64,000 bases of DNA, from NCBI GenBank assembly GCA_947846985.1, contig CANTUZ010000004.1, forward strand, positions 2,718,927 to 2,782,926. The letters are read 5' to 3'. This document shows, in pieces, positions 26,019 through 38,078 of this stretch. The DNA comes from Fratercula arctica. Taxonomy: Eukaryota > Chordata > Aves > Charadriiformes > Alcidae. Below the pieces are notes generated by a model. The model did not search any database and had not been told where the DNA came from. It was given only the letters and a program-made list of their open reading frames with translations. Numbering within the stretch: the first letter of the stretch is position 1; every line of letters starts with the position of its first letter. The position numbers were made by a program, and so were the translations under genes.

Positions 26019-28802
26019 GTGAGTAGTCCCTACAGATGCCTCAAGGAGCTGCAAGGGACCCCCTGGATCCGTGCGAGCTGCTCCATGAAACAGTTCCTAT
26101 TTAGCAGAGAAGCTTTGTCCAGCTGGCAGGACGCTGTCCTGGGAGCTAGAGGTGTCCCTTCTGGCTAATAACTCTGCCAGCCGAGTTGCTGCCACCTCTG
26201 CCAACTCTCCTTGCTCCCCGTAACCTGTGTCTGCGTTCAGACTGTGAGTTCTGTGAGGCAGACGGTGCCGTACTGTCCTGAGCGCATGCTGAGGCTGCTG
26301 GGACCTAATCCACTGTGACAATGCAATTAATAAGTGTAACGAGTACCAGACAGCAGTATGCTTGTGAGGAGGAGGTGCAGGTGAGTTTTTCTCGGCGGTA
26401 ATTCCCATCTCTCAAAGGCGGTGGCACGGAGAATAGGATGACGGTACACTCTGTTTTACCTGGGATCGCTCCTAGGAAGAGATGGGCTTCTTAAGAGTAA
26501 GAAAGGATCACTTCAAACAGACATATCACCAAGTCTCCAATTTATGTGGTACCAGCACAGTTCGGGGATGCTAACACTTGAAAATACTTTCTGGCTACGT
26601 GCTTCGAAGGGCCCTGCAACTTCTGCTCACAGAAGGCAAAACCCGAGCTGGTAGCAACTTCTCAGGAAGTTTGCAACCTGGGATGGAACATCATCCTCGC
26701 TAAGGTCTCTCACTGAGACTTGTCTTGCTACAGTAATGGTCCAAAAGGTGATCGTTTGTAGCTGCTTCTAATGCAAAGAGCCAATTTCATTCAGCCTTTT
26801 GGGCTAGCGTGATAGATGGAGCGTTCCAGCCGCCTGGGTGAAGCTGCACCGATAGCACATTTTGTTCTCCAGCCTTCTGTGCCTTCACCTATCCCTGCAT
26901 CTCCTCCACTTTTTGCTCTTGACATGGTTTCATATTGCAGTCATTGTCTGGGCTGCTTTATATTTCTCGGTCTCTTAGAAGGAAATAGGTTGCTTTTCTT
27001 TTTATATGGTCAACGGAGACGTGTTAAAGCCCAACGCGTCTTAAACTGAGCAAAGGGCATTGCAGTTTATTTTAAGAGAAAGAAATCAAGACAAGAAATT
27101 ACGGATATTGGGATTAAGATGTAGATGCTCCTTTGGCAGGAAGTGGCATTTCCTAATCCGGTCTAACAACGGATGGTTAATTTTTCAAAGCTTCTCTCAA
27201 GCACTCCGGGAGCAGCGTTTTTATTTACCTGATTTTGACAAATGAAATGTCAGAGATGTATGAAATATGCTCTGTGTCATTTAATTGGAAAGACCCCTGA
27301 AAGTGATATTGCCGTCCTGGAAATTGAAGCCTAGGCATAATATTTCTTCCCTTTGGTGTAAAGGTGTCATTTAAAAGAAGTTTTGCATTATTCAGACTGT
27401 GTCAGAGCTCGTGTTACATTTTGTGCTGGCTTTGAAGGTCTCCAGCGCAGCATAATGCAGTCGCTTCTCTGATTTCTTTGCCCACTGTCACTCACAATTA
27501 ATTTGGCCAGGTAGATGTGACGATGGCATCAATCTTTAGGTGAAAACCTATCATGAAATAAAGTAGACTAATAATTTTGTGAGTGTGTACCCCCTTTGGA
27601 GAAATTAAGAGGATCCTTTGGCCTTATCCGCTGTGGTATTTTAAATCTCTTCAATCAGACTTAAGAAGCACAAGAATTGGCAGACAAAGGGGATGGAAAG
27701 GAAACAGGGAAAGAAAACAAGATGGGTAGCGTAAAAATATCTCTTAAAATGCAGGGAAAGAAGAAGATAGTGATGTACTTCCTTACTCGAGGCAGTCGGA
27801 GGGATTTGCTGGCTGGGAAGGATTGCAGAAGGATCCTGGAAGACTGAGCGTCTGGGCGGTAGAGCCAGAGGTGTCAGCTTGGGTGAGGCAGGTGTAACGA
27901 TGCGCACAGGGAGACCCGGTTCTAACCTCGCAGGCAGAGTGTCGGCATCCTTGCCGTGATCTCCAGGTAACGATCTGTCAGCCTGTGAAAGTGGCATCCC
28001 AGCGTTGAAAGGGAAATGAAATGTTGGGTCCTAAAAGGAAAGAGGAATAGAAGAATTCATGCTGAATGCTGAACGTGGGGGATGAAGGGCTTCTGTGCGG
28101 CGAGCAGCTGAGTAGAACACGGTGCTTCAACCTGAAAACCGGGAGCCCTTAGGACGGGGCGGGGGGGAAATGTGACGGAAGCCTACGAAGTAATGAGTGA
28201 AATGGAGAGGGGGCGCGTAGAGATTGACTCTTCCCTCCTCAGTGGTGCTTTTGGCCACAGCGGGCAGCTGCGCAACTCCTGCCAGAGGGAGGGATGTAAG
28301 TCTTCAGGGAGGTGTGGAGCTGTCAGAAAAGCGCTAGGTGGTTCCTAAATAGGCAAAGCGCATCAGGCTCAGGAGGATCTGACCTCAAACTAGTTTGAGA
28401 GAAAGCACGAGAGAGGGGTACTGAGACGTGCTTGCCCTTTTTTCACTCTTTTCTGATAGACAGGTCTTGGCCAGATCCTGTAGGGTTGTTCTTTAGGAGA
28501 AGGGAAGGTTGAAGAGAAGAGGAATGGGTGAAAAGAGAGAGGAAGGAGAGGAGGGGAGAGAGCCAGTGTGCGTGGCACGCAGAGCACAAATAAACCCATT
28601 TAATCCATCTGTCACAAGCTGGATTGACTCTGTTTCAGCTCCTGAGCGCTACGCAGCAGTAAGGGCTTTGACTTAGGGGGAACTGTTGGTACTCGGTGTC
28701 ACCATGCTCAGGCTCCGAGAGCGCTTCTGCTGAACCTTGTGAAGCTTCCTCAAAGATCTCCTTTCCCTTGAACAGAAACACTTATTCTTGCTGTCCTTGC
28801 AG
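26019..28802 (+). other. FRAS1: Intron 9 (2.8 kb)
   Basis: Phase-1 GT-AG intron. Its downstream part, around 28380-28600, is rich in purine/pyrimidine strand bias (GAGA-rich). No exon or transposon is recognised. Ends in GTCCTTGCAG. Confidence 0.8.
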
Positions 28803-28949
28803 GGTGTCACCCCTCGTGTAAGACCTGCAGCGGCGGGGGTCCTTTTTCCTGCTCTTCCTGCAACACCAGCCTGGTTCTCTCCCACACCAACATGTGTGTG
28901 CCAGGCTGTTCCCCGGGATACTACAGGGACGACAGGCAGACCTGCAAAC
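28803..28949 (+). CDS. FRAS1: FRAS1 local exon 10: furin-like repeat 10
   Basis: 147 bases, phase 1-1, 49 codons, RCHPSCKTCSGG... to DRQTCK. Eight cysteines. N-T-S in CNTSL is a possible N-glycosylation sequon. Donor AAAC|GTGAGT. Confidence 0.94.
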
Positions 28950-29678
28950 GTGAGTGTCTCTCTCCTTCCCACAGCGTATTCCCCGACATGCCTTTTCTTG
29001 TTCCTCCGCTTAGTGTTCCTCTTGCCAGGAAAAGAAAGATTTCAAGTGCCTAAAAGTTGGGTGCGAGTTGACAGAGGTGATTAGCTGCCCTAGGAACAGA
29101 GCCCGCAGCGTGGTTTTCATTTGAACACGGTTGCAGCGTTGGTGGCGACTTCAAAGACTTCGGGTCCCCTAGTTAAAATCTGCAGGAGGGTTTGTGTAGG
29201 CTTCCTTGTTAAGTTGTCTAGGTGGTACATAGGGAAGTGGCCGAAAGTACTGGTGGATTCTGGGCTTTGTGAAAACTTGACAAGTTTAGACCGGTTTTAA
29301 TCAATTCTTACTAAGGCAGACCCCCCTCCCCGCTGCACAACCTGCCAGTACCTGCCGTGGAAGCTGTTTTAAGACTGTAGCATTTATGCGAAATTTTTCC
29401 ACGTGTAAAACCTCCGTAGAAAGAAGGTAGGGCTTGGTAGGCACCGCCCCCACTGACATGAGCTGTGATATTTTTACCTCCTAACGATCTGATGCAATTG
29501 ATCTGGTGTTACGTCCGGTAACGTTTTATCCTACTCCTGCTGCCCCTTGTGAATCTCTCAGCGCCTCTCTTTTCCTTTATTATTCTGTGTTCGCTCTGGC
29601 CCTGACATCAGTTGGGTTATTCCTCACATAATTTATGGGGCTTGGTGTTCCCAAATGCAAAATTATATGGCCCAGAGG

Positions 29679-29713
<35 letters not shown>

Positions 29714-32483
29714 AGAAAGAAAAAACCCTGCTTGAATTGACCCCCTGTAATACGCGCACCTAAAAATGAGTGAGTGCTTCGGTGGTTTGGTTGCTGTGAA
29801 CCTGAACGCTCAGGTTTCCTAAGTCCTGGTTTAAATTATCCCCGATCTATGATAAAATAACTCTGTTGCACTGCACGAAGGATAGGTATCGTTGTCATCC
29901 TGACTTGACCCAGTTTCTTTACTGATGAGGTCCTGCAGGAGGAAGCTGATAACGGTTGTCAGCTTTTACCCGCCTTTTCTTGAAATATACGGTTCTCCTG
30001 AAGCTCTTATTTCCGTCTGACGAGCAGAAATGGAGACACTTTGCATAAGTTCAAGGAAATAGGTGGAAGACTTCGTACCATTCTTCCGCTGACAGAAAAA
30101 AAAGGCTTTTCAGTAATAATGAAAAAAGGAAAGTGATGAAAAAAGATGAATAAAAAAAAGGAATCATGGGATTCTCACTGTCCTGCCTAGTTTCCTACAA
30201 GCTCTACGAGATATTCACTGTTCTCTCCTGCAGCATGGATTCTCTTATTGCTAACTACACCGGAATACCTCCCTTCCTAATTAAAATGCCCTTTTCTAAT
30301 GAAAACTTCCCTGGCAATACCTCCTCCCTCGGGACATCGTGGTAGCAGTGGAATGTTCCTGAGGACTGTCCCCTTCCTGAATTTGGTTCAGTAGCTCAAA
30401 TGCAAATAGATTTTTTGCGAGCAAATTGAACTGCTCTAATCGCCTTATTGCAAATGGCTTTTCAAGAAGCGCGTGTAATCCCTGCGGCAGGAGCCTCACG
30501 GCAGAGCGTGTTGGTGCATTGGATTTTTGTCATTCCAAGTGTCACTTGTGCCTTTTCAAGTGAAGTGCTGCTGATAAGCCACATAGATAGAAACCGTCCC
30601 AGGCTGCTGGAAAACTACCACTTAGAGGTAATGAAAACTGTTTAAACGGAGGTTGGCTCTTAGGCTGAGAAAATTCGGTCTCTCTTCAACGTTTATTTAA
30701 GGCGCGTTGCACTTTTGAGGAACTCGGCTTCGGGATGAAGTTCAGAGAGATGCTGAGTGCATGTATGGACTCTCGGAGATACTTTTAAACTCAAGGACCT
30801 ACTGGCCGAGGAACAGCGCAACGCTTCCCAAGTTCTTCATGGGTTTAAAAATGCAGATAGGGACTCGCGCTAATAAAACAAGCAGGCAGGATTGATTTCA
30901 AATGCGGTTTTTGCTTGCTGTCCTGGCACGCCTTCATGGGTAACCCAGCTTCTATAGGCTGAGACCTCGTGTGGAAATTGCAACATACTTTTAAGAGTTG
31001 GCTTTTCATGGCACTTAGAAATAGTACTTTTTCCATGTAGTATTCATGAGTTAAGGGAAATCAAACTGGCGCCAGAGCACGTCAAACCAGCTGCTAGATT
31101 CTTTAGGTAAGCATCTTGTTAGAAACCATTTGTACCTCAATAAAATACAGGCCTTCTGTGACATTTTTTAGATGAGCTAAAACAAGGAACTGGTTTGAAG
31201 GGCGCTGGGTTACCACTTCAGTGAGAGCCACATGGCTATTTTCACATTTACTTTGGTATTTTGAGGTTTTATGGGTATAAAACTCTGTCCTGAATTTGAA
31301 GCAAATTGAAGTGGATTTCCACAGTTGGCATATCACTACATCAGGATTCCGCAATTAGCGTGTCACTGACATGTTACCGCAAGTAATGTCGGTATATAGC
31401 ACCTGAACTGTAGTTGTGCTAAATCCTAGGAGAGGTTTTGTTTGGTTTTTTTTTTCCATTAAAAACGGCCAGCTATGCTTTATTCTTCAGTTTAAACACT
31501 CGGGGCTGTGTTTTCAGAGCTTTCTCTCATTTATCATAGGTACAGAATTGAGCTTGGGCAAAGATTCTGACTCCGTATGGATTTAGGGGCAGTTGGCCAG
31601 GAATTTAGGAGTCCCTTCTGCATAGGCCACCACGGTACTTGCTAACAGGGTGGTTACAGTTGTTGGTGTAACACAGACATGTGAACCTCCGTGCGTTTCC
31701 TGCATGTTTTATTTTATAAAGTTTCTTCACACCAGAATCAGAGCGAGCTTTTCAGTGCATATGCAGAGGGCTAGGAAATATTTTTCCGTCTTTCATAGCT
31801 ATTAAATCTTCTGCTGTGAATTAACTAAGAGCTCTGACGTGGGCACTGAGCACACTCGGCTCTTAGTACAGCGTCCTGAGAAGTTTAGACCCTGGACATC
31901 AAAGAGGTGAGCTGAAATATTCTGAACCTCTGGACTTCGATCCTAGATGCAGTAAATCCCTCAATTCTTTTTTTTTTTTCCTGGCATCCTTTCTTTGCTC
32001 CAAAACTTCACACTGGGTGCAAATAAAAAGGTGGCAACACGAAGTGAAATTAAACAGGCCTTCGGTCCCACCAAGGTTTGCTAACGGGGTTGCAGCCGTC
32101 TTCTGTGGTCTGCAGATTTGTGCGTTAAGTCTGGAATCACACGAAACGCAGGTTACTTAAAGCAAATAGGAAAAACAGAGGCAGGGAAAGCTCTTACTTG
32201 CTGATTTGAATTCAAGGGGCAGTGTTTTATCCTGACCTGTCCAGAGGAGAGTAAGAAGCAGGGTGAGGAGACATAACACTCTATTCCAAATGGGAGAAGG
32301 CTTTTTACGTTTTGGAGACTGTGAAATGGCACATAAGCAGGAAAAACTCTGAAGTCTCCGCGGGTGTCTTCCGAAGAGGACAAGAGGAGGAGCGAGCCTA
32401 CAGGATAATACCATTTTTACTTGTAGGGTTGGCCGGCGCATCGGTAATTACACTTATTTTTCTTTGTCTTTGTCTTTCCACAG
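28950..32483 (+). other. FRAS1: Intron 10 (3.5 kb)
   Basis: Phase-1 GT-AG intron. It holds a 29-base A run (29682-29710). No exon or clear transposon is recognised. Ends in a T/C-rich tract and CCACAG. Confidence 0.8.
29682..29710 (+). repeat. Poly-A tract (A29)
   Basis: Twenty-nine consecutive A followed by a GAGAAAG-rich stretch. It could be a retroposon tail, but I recognise no retroposed body upstream, so a simple repeat is the safer call. Confidence 0.85.
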
Positions 32484-32630
32484 CTTGCAACAGCCAGTGC
32501 TTGAGCTGTGAATCGGCTGCCGGCTGTACGTCCTGCAGGGACCCGGCGAAGGTTCTCTTGTTCGGAGAATGCCAGGACGAGAGCTGCGCTCAGCAGTATT
32601 ACCTGGATTTTTCCAGCAAGACTTGCAGAG
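32484..32630 (+). CDS. FRAS1: FRAS1 local exon 11: furin-like repeat 11
   Basis: 147 bases, phase 1-1, 49 codons, CNSQCLSCESAA... to SSKTCR. Eight cysteines, with an unusual CQDESC spacing (three residues where others also have three, but a short loop before it). Donor AGAG|GTGAAA, a weaker match than its neighbours. Confidence 0.93.
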
Positions 32631-34129
32631 GTGAAAAATACGTTGCTGGTTTAAAGAAAGAAAAAAAAATAAATAAATGCAGGTGCCTTTGGCTAAGACT
32701 CCGTTACATTGCTGCATGATCTGTGCAGGTGGCCGGCTTTAAGAAGTGGGTATGAGACGGGGAGTTGTTTGGTGAGAGATTTCTTGGGAGGCTCTTGCCG
32801 TTTTTTCTCGTTTTCGGCACTTTGCTGTCACCTACTTCAGGCTTTCAGTGAAACAAGGTTATTGCAAATCTGTGTCTTGTAAACAATTTAGTAAGTGAGC
32901 CAGCAGACTTTTCAAGGGTCGGGGCCAGCAATTCATTTGGTCGTGGGTCAGCTGAATAACGAGTGAGCTTACCAGGCTAAATCTGGTTTAGAGTGCTTAT
33001 AGGGCCTGGTGTGCTTACCTGCTTCTCTCTGTCTTATTAAATGCTGCATCACTGGCTGACTGCAGAAACAACAGTTTGGAGTGATTTAAAAGACACGTTG
33101 ACTTGAAAGATGTCCAGAACTCCCAAGGAGAGTGTTCCATAATGGAAATAAGTGAGGATAACGTGGCTTTATTGCAGCTAACGCCGCTAAGACCGGGATA
33201 TAACACAAATGAGTTGTTGTTCAGTGCTCATTTCTAGCTGGCTCTCTCAGTACCTGAACCTAGCTTGGCTGAGTAGCATCTGTCCCTTTAACATCGCGGT
33301 TCTTCAGAGCGGCGACATTGGTGTTTCGGGTGTTGGAATGAGGCAGGACTCGTGTCCTGGCTTTGTCTTGGACATGCTGCATGGACTGGAGTAGTTCAGC
33401 TCACCTCAACGAGTCCTTGTTTCCCCCCTTTTTGCTTTCGCCTGTTTGTCTGTCTCGTCAGCCAAGTGGGTCTGTCATTAATTGCTGATACGGACCGTCT
33501 AAGTGCCACCAAGAAACGAAGGGCGGCGTTGGCAGCCTGAGTAGTCCTTGGGCACATGTGCACGGTTGGGACTGTGCTGAAGACCGGAGGATGACATAAA
33601 ACAAGGACGTGTGAAGGCAGATCTGATCCCAGCTGGATCTAACGTGGCCAGTGGCCTTTCCAGAGGGGCATTTGGACTGTGAGGGACAGCGATTTCATTT
33701 TCTTTTGGTCGGAGTCATTTGAAAGCATGAGGTTGATGAAGCAGGGTGGGTAATTGCTAATGAGCAACAAACTCAGTGTTGGCAGAAAAAGAGCGTTGCT
33801 CCTTATGGGATAAAGTCAGGTAACAAAACTGTGCCAGCGTTAGAAGGTCTGACTGCTGAACAAGAGCCAGCCCTGCTCCAATTTGACATAGTGGAACGTG
33901 TTAAGCCCAAGAGGGGAAAAAAACCCCACCAATACCTTGAATTGTAATACGCCTCTCAGTACACATCACGCTTTCTTCTTTTTGTAGTCTCTCTTTAGCG
34001 TTTTTTTACTGTGCTTTTTGCTCCTAGGGCTTATATTCCCATAGCTTGTAGACCCCAAGTGCTAACACAGAGGCTGAGCACCCCAGAAAGGGCTGCCCTG
34101 CGTTGACTTTCGAATTTTTTTAATTCCAG
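32631..34129 (+). other. FRAS1: Intron 11 (1.5 kb)
   Basis: Phase-1 GT-AG intron ending in a T-rich tract and ATTCCAG. Nothing else is recognised. Confidence 0.8.
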
Positions 34130-34270
34130 AGTGTGACTGGAGCTGTAATGCTTGTAAAGGTCCCCAGAGGACCGACTGCCTGCAGTGCATGGAGGGCTAC
34201 GTTCTCCACGAAGGAGCTTGTGTGGAACAGTGCCCTGCAGCTTTCTACAAGGAGTCAGACACCTGCCAGA
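34130..34270 (+). CDS. FRAS1: FRAS1 local exon 12: furin-like repeat 12
   Basis: 141 bases, phase 1-1, 47 codons, ECDWSCNACKGP... to SDTCQ. Eight cysteines. Donor CAGA|GTGAGT. The frame stays open through the whole following intron up to its acceptor. Confidence 0.94.
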
Positions 34271-34488
34271 GTGAGTTCTTCTTGAGCGCCACTTCTCATG
34301 GCTGCTGCCAGCGTGTTCCCCCCGATCTGTGCACGTCTTGCGTTCAGAAGGCACGCTTTAGCTTCAGACCTCTCGCTGCCCTCCGGCACACGCACGCAGG
34401 AGGGCTGCGGTTCCCGCGGGGTGTTACAGCACGCCTTTCAAGCCGTTTAAAGCGGCGTGGAGCTGAACTCTTTCCGTACGACTTCTAG
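34271..34488 (+). other. FRAS1: Intron 12 (218 bp), shortest intron
   Basis: Phase-1 GT-AG intron. Read in frame from exon 12, the first stop is the TAG of its own acceptor (34486-34488), so retention would add about 72 residues and then stop. Length is not a multiple of three. Confidence 0.9.
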
Positions 34489-34629
34489 GGTGTGACCGAC
34501 GCTGCCTTCAGTGTCGCCGGCCAGATGAGTGCAGCCTTTGCGAAGCCCCCTTTTTCCTCCTGGACGCTCGTTGTGTTCACAAATGCGGGCAGCGATATTA
34601 CGCAGACCACGCACAGCGCAAGTGCTCAG
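34489..34629 (+). CDS. FRAS1: FRAS1 local exon 13: furin-like repeat 13
   Basis: 141 bases, phase 1-1, 47 codons, RCDRRCLQCRRP... to QRKCS. Eight cysteines. Arginine-rich at its start and without the glycine/proline pair seen after CxxC in many sister modules. Acceptor GACTTCTAG is pyrimidine-poor; donor TCAG|GTAAGC is strong. Confidence 0.92.
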
Positions 34630-35253
34630 GTAAGCGAAGTGAGCGTGGTGTGGTGGAGGGGGACCAGGGTTGTAGGCTCTGTTCTCTAGACGCTGCTTTT
34701 TCTCTGCGAAGCTGAGGTGAAGAGGAAGAGCTTAGGTGCTGTTGAGGTGATGCCATCACCTGGGAATTAGATAACAGGCTGTATCTCCATTTAGATGTGC
34801 CTCATTTAGGAGGAATGAGATTCAATGTGGATGGCCGCTAGTGTGTGTGTATGTGTGTGCACACTGGAAACAAAAAAACAGGTGTTAGAACAACATTTTT
34901 AGAAAGGTTTCAGTTGTATTTGTGGGTTAACAAGCTGTGTTGGACTGGAATGTGTGCTTGGAGTATTTTTTTCAAATAGGTATAACAGTTAGTTAAAAAC
35001 CTGTTCCTTCCATTTGGAAGATCATCTCGGGTGCTCTGTAGTCAATGGGAAACAGTGGTCAAATGAGGAAGGAACTTCTTAACGGCTCTTTTATCTCAGC
35101 TCCCTGCCCCTTCTTTTTTGATTATTTTGGCAGGTAGGTAAGACCCAAACAGCAGCGGTGTTTCTGTTCTGACCCCCGGGGACAGCTCTGGGCACCAGCG
35201 GACGCGTTGTTTTTGCAGTGTCTCAATGGGGTTGTGCTTTCCGTCCGATTCAG
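34630..35253 (+). other. FRAS1: Intron 13 (624 bp)
   Basis: Phase-1 GT-AG intron. It includes a short TG-rich microsatellite (34841-34859). Nothing else is recognised. Confidence 0.85.
34841..34859 (+). repeat. Short (TG)n microsatellite
   Basis: GT repeat interrupted once by AT, followed by CACAC. Simple repeat. Confidence 0.85.
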
Positions 35254-35397
35254 CTTGTCCTCCTGGATGCTTGGAGTGTGACAGTGACAGCCTGTGCCAC
35301 CTCTGTGACAGCACCGCCTTTCTGAAGAATAACATTTGTGTTTCTGCCTGTGGCCAGGGTTTCTATGGCAATACGTGGACCAGAGAGTGCGAAGAAG
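35254..35397 (+). CDS. FRAS1: FRAS1 local exon 14: furin-like repeat 14 (last)
   Basis: 144 bases, phase 1-1, 48 codons, ACPPGCLECDSD... to TRECEE. Eight cysteines. It closes the furin-like array; the next exon has none of this pattern. Donor GAAG|GTGAGT. Confidence 0.94.
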
Positions 35398-35859
35398 GTG
35401 AGTGTCTCTCGTGATAAAGCAACCGAGCCGGCAGACTTCCAGCAGATTTTAGGGCCAGAAGCAGCGTTCATTCAGTGGCACTTTTGGAATTCAGTTTTGT
35501 GCAGTTCCGCGTTGACTGTTAAAAGTTGGCAGCTGTTTTTCTCCAGCTTTTTTTTTTCTTTTGTGCACGTTACGTGGCTTCTTAGTGAAGTTACCTAGTT
35601 AGGTACAGCGGCGCGTGCGTGTTGGCTTTGAGTTTTGTGATGGGGACCTCAAGATGGGAGTGAGTTGCCCAAGCGTCTCAAAACCATAGTGGGGGCTGGG
35701 ATGGATTGCAGTTCTTCTCGAGGTGGTGGTTGTCCACCTGGGTCAGTAACGAAGAGGGCATTTGGTCTGTTATCCAAAAGATGGTAGTGACAGGCAAGGT
35801 GCTAACGCAGCCCATGGCTGTAATTCATTCAGTAATACTTCCCCCTTCTTTCCTTTTAG
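35398..35859 (+). other. FRAS1: Intron 14 (462 bp)
   Basis: Phase-1 GT-AG intron between the furin-like and CSPG regions. Ends in a long pyrimidine tract and TTTTAG. Nothing else is recognised. Confidence 0.85.
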
Positions 35860-36130
35860 CCAGCAAGCATCCCCCGAGCTTCCATGGGAACAGCACCCTC
35901 ACAGTAGGAATTGGCGGGGTGAAGCCCCTGGACCTCTCCTTACTGGGTGTGCGTGACCTGGATGGTGCCAGAGGACGGCTCTTGTTCCATATCGACAGCG
36001 CTCCCTCCAACGGCAGGCTAGTGGCGGCGGTGAACGGGAAAGAGGTGCAGCTGAGCAAAGGCGACCACTTCAGCTCCCAGGATGTGAAGGAGAAGAGAGT
36101 CCGCTTTGTGCACAGCAAAGAGAAATCCAG
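35860..36130 (+). CDS. FRAS1: FRAS1 local exon 15: linker and most of CSPG repeat 1
   Basis: 271 bases, in phase 1, out phase 2. It reads ASKHPPSFHGNST..., then VRDLDGARGRLLFHI, SAPSNGRL and FSSQDVKEKRVRFVH. These are the acidic D-x-D strand, the 'xxPxxGxL' turn and the 'F...D...G.V.F.H' motif of an NG2/CSPG repeat. N-S-T is a possible sequon. The last codon is split, AG|G, with exon 16. Acceptor TTCCTTTTAG, donor CCAG|GTGACC. Confidence 0.93.
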
Positions 36131-37233
36131 GTGACCGCGTTGAAACTTCTTTCAGAGCTCTTGCCTTAAAAAAAAATGACGTGCCTTGAGAACAAGTATC
36201 TCCTTGTTCCTTGGAAACATTCTTCCAGTGAAGCACGCTTTTCACTGCTGTTAAATAAATCACCAACGTACTTATACCGCACCACAGTATAAATGGTGGT
36301 GCAAAACTTCTCTGTTTATGGTATAAGAGGTCACCGCGATCCAGCTACCAAACCTGTCATGCTTTGGGGGTGCAGGAGTCTGTCTCATCTTTGGGGTACT
36401 CTGCTGTGGGTTTAAAACTGGCATATTACTCTGGTTCTTACAGCAGCTTCTTGATACTGTCAGGAAGACGCTCAAACGATGTCACCGCTATGCTCTGCGG
36501 CATAATCTGCATTCAGCCATTACTTCTTTGCCTGCAGTATGAGCTCTGTTAGGGTCGTGGGATAATTAGCGGTGATTAGTAGCTGGCAATGCTCACGCTG
36601 CCAGCGTGTCGCAAGGAAGCAGATTTTTTCCTGCTGCCAGGCAGTGAGCCAGTCGTCCTGCCAAATTTCACGCTCGATTTACATCACTGTAAAGCCTTGG
36701 GACTAGACTGCTATCAGTGGAATTGTTCTGAATGTCTGCCTGTATTTATTAGGGTGTTCTTTGATCCGTTGTTCTCGGTAAGACTTTCAGGGTGTCCTTC
36801 TGGTGCCAAGGGTTAGCTCATCTTCACTAGACTTCAGGCACGTGTTTCTGGATCATGTTTTTTTTTTCCTTTTTTTTCCTGGCCTGCCTGGTCTGGAGCT
36901 TCTGTTCCGAAGCCAGATAAGTGACATTTTTCTTTAGCAGCAAATAACTGACATTTAGAATCGGTACTTTATCTTGGAGATGCCATCCTATAGTTAAAGG
37001 GAAGCGAGGGTATATTATTACATAGTTCAAGGTATTTTGTTACATGTTGTGACTGTTGTGAATCTTCAGAAAAAAATACTATAAAAACATAATTGAAAAA
37101 ACTTGAGCTAAAGCTTCTGGCCCAAAGCTGGTAATTTATTGAATATATAATATTTTTATCATTATTGAGTCCTGCACGAGTACTTCATTAATTTATATTA
37201 TCCTGTATTTTGGCTTGCTGGTGACTTGTTTAG
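36131..37233 (+). other. FRAS1: Intron 15 (1.1 kb)
   Basis: Phase-2 GT-AG intron. AT-rich from about 37060 to 37205, with TAATTTAT-type words. No exon or transposon is recognised. Confidence 0.85.
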
Positions 37234-37318
37234 GAAAGGACAGTTTTCCTTGAAGGTCAGCGATCAACAGTTCTTCTCCCGTCCTGAGGTGGTCAACATT
37301 CAAGTGTTTTCAACACAG
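37234..37318 (+). CDS. FRAS1: FRAS1 local exon 16: end of CSPG repeat 1
   Basis: 85 bases, in phase 2, out phase 0. It reads KGQFSLKVSDQQFFSR to VFSTQ, the F.F.V.D final strands of the repeat. The phase match AG|G to exon 15 gives Arg. Acceptor TTGTTTAG, donor ACAG|GTAATG. Confidence 0.92.
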
Positions 37319-37958
37319 GTAATGTAACAAAGCTTGGAAACAACCACAAATTTTGTACCATTCGGAGCCCTGGTTTCTTGCAGTGATAACGAAGGAGCTG
37401 GGCAGAACTTGAGCTGGAGTTTAGGTCAGGCAAATCAGACTTAATTCTCAGGTAGTTGAGAGGCAGCCAAGAGTCATATGGAAGAGCTGGACTTGGGGTA
37501 AGTGACTGAAGAAGCCGCTCCATGTAATTTTACTTGTGTGGGGAATTGTAGCTGTGCAATCCTGGAGCAATTATCAGTGAGAGTTAAGGAGCCCCTGCTG
37601 TTTAAATTATTCTTTGGATCCGCGGATGTCTAGTTCAGTCTCTTACTGCAGGGCAATTGAACGATGATTGATCCCTGTGGCAGGGGTGCTTTGACAATCA
37701 AGAGCATTTACTTAACTGCTCTGTTCCAGGGCAGTTGGGAATTAAATCAGCGTGAGCTGGTTAAAGTGTGTCTCTTAAACTGCTCACCGCTTGTGGCAAG
37801 CTGATAGTACTGTCAAGTGTCCGTGTCGCTTGTATTGTCGTTATTGAAAGTCTGTAGCATGGTATCGTGGAGGGGCCTCACCCAAGGGATGGCGTAGAGG
37901 CAGGACCTCTGTGACTTCTTTTATGAGGGTAGGCTCTCTAAAAAACAAGATATGACGA

Positions 37959-38003
37959 GATGTTCAAGATTACCTGCTCTGATGTTCATGTCTTACCTGC
38001 TCT
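37959..38003 (+). repeat. Two-copy tandem repeat, 22-23 bp
   Basis: Both units start GATGTTCA and end TTACCTGCTCT. They adjoin the CR1 tail, whose own 'cctgctct' word follows, so the repeat may have formed from CR1 sequence. Confidence 0.75.
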
Positions 38004-38008
38004 AAGAC

Positions 38009-38078
38009 GACCCTGCTCTAGCAGGGGGGTTGGACTAGATGATCTCCAGAGGTCCCTTCCAACCCTATGATTCTATGA
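38009..38078 (+). mobile_element. CR1 LINE 3' end, sense orientation
   Basis: Contains 'ggttggactagatgatctcc', 'aggtcccttccaaccc' and the terminal 'tatgattctatga', the classic bird CR1 3' terminus, nearly undecayed. Only about 70 bases are recognisable. Confidence 0.9.
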
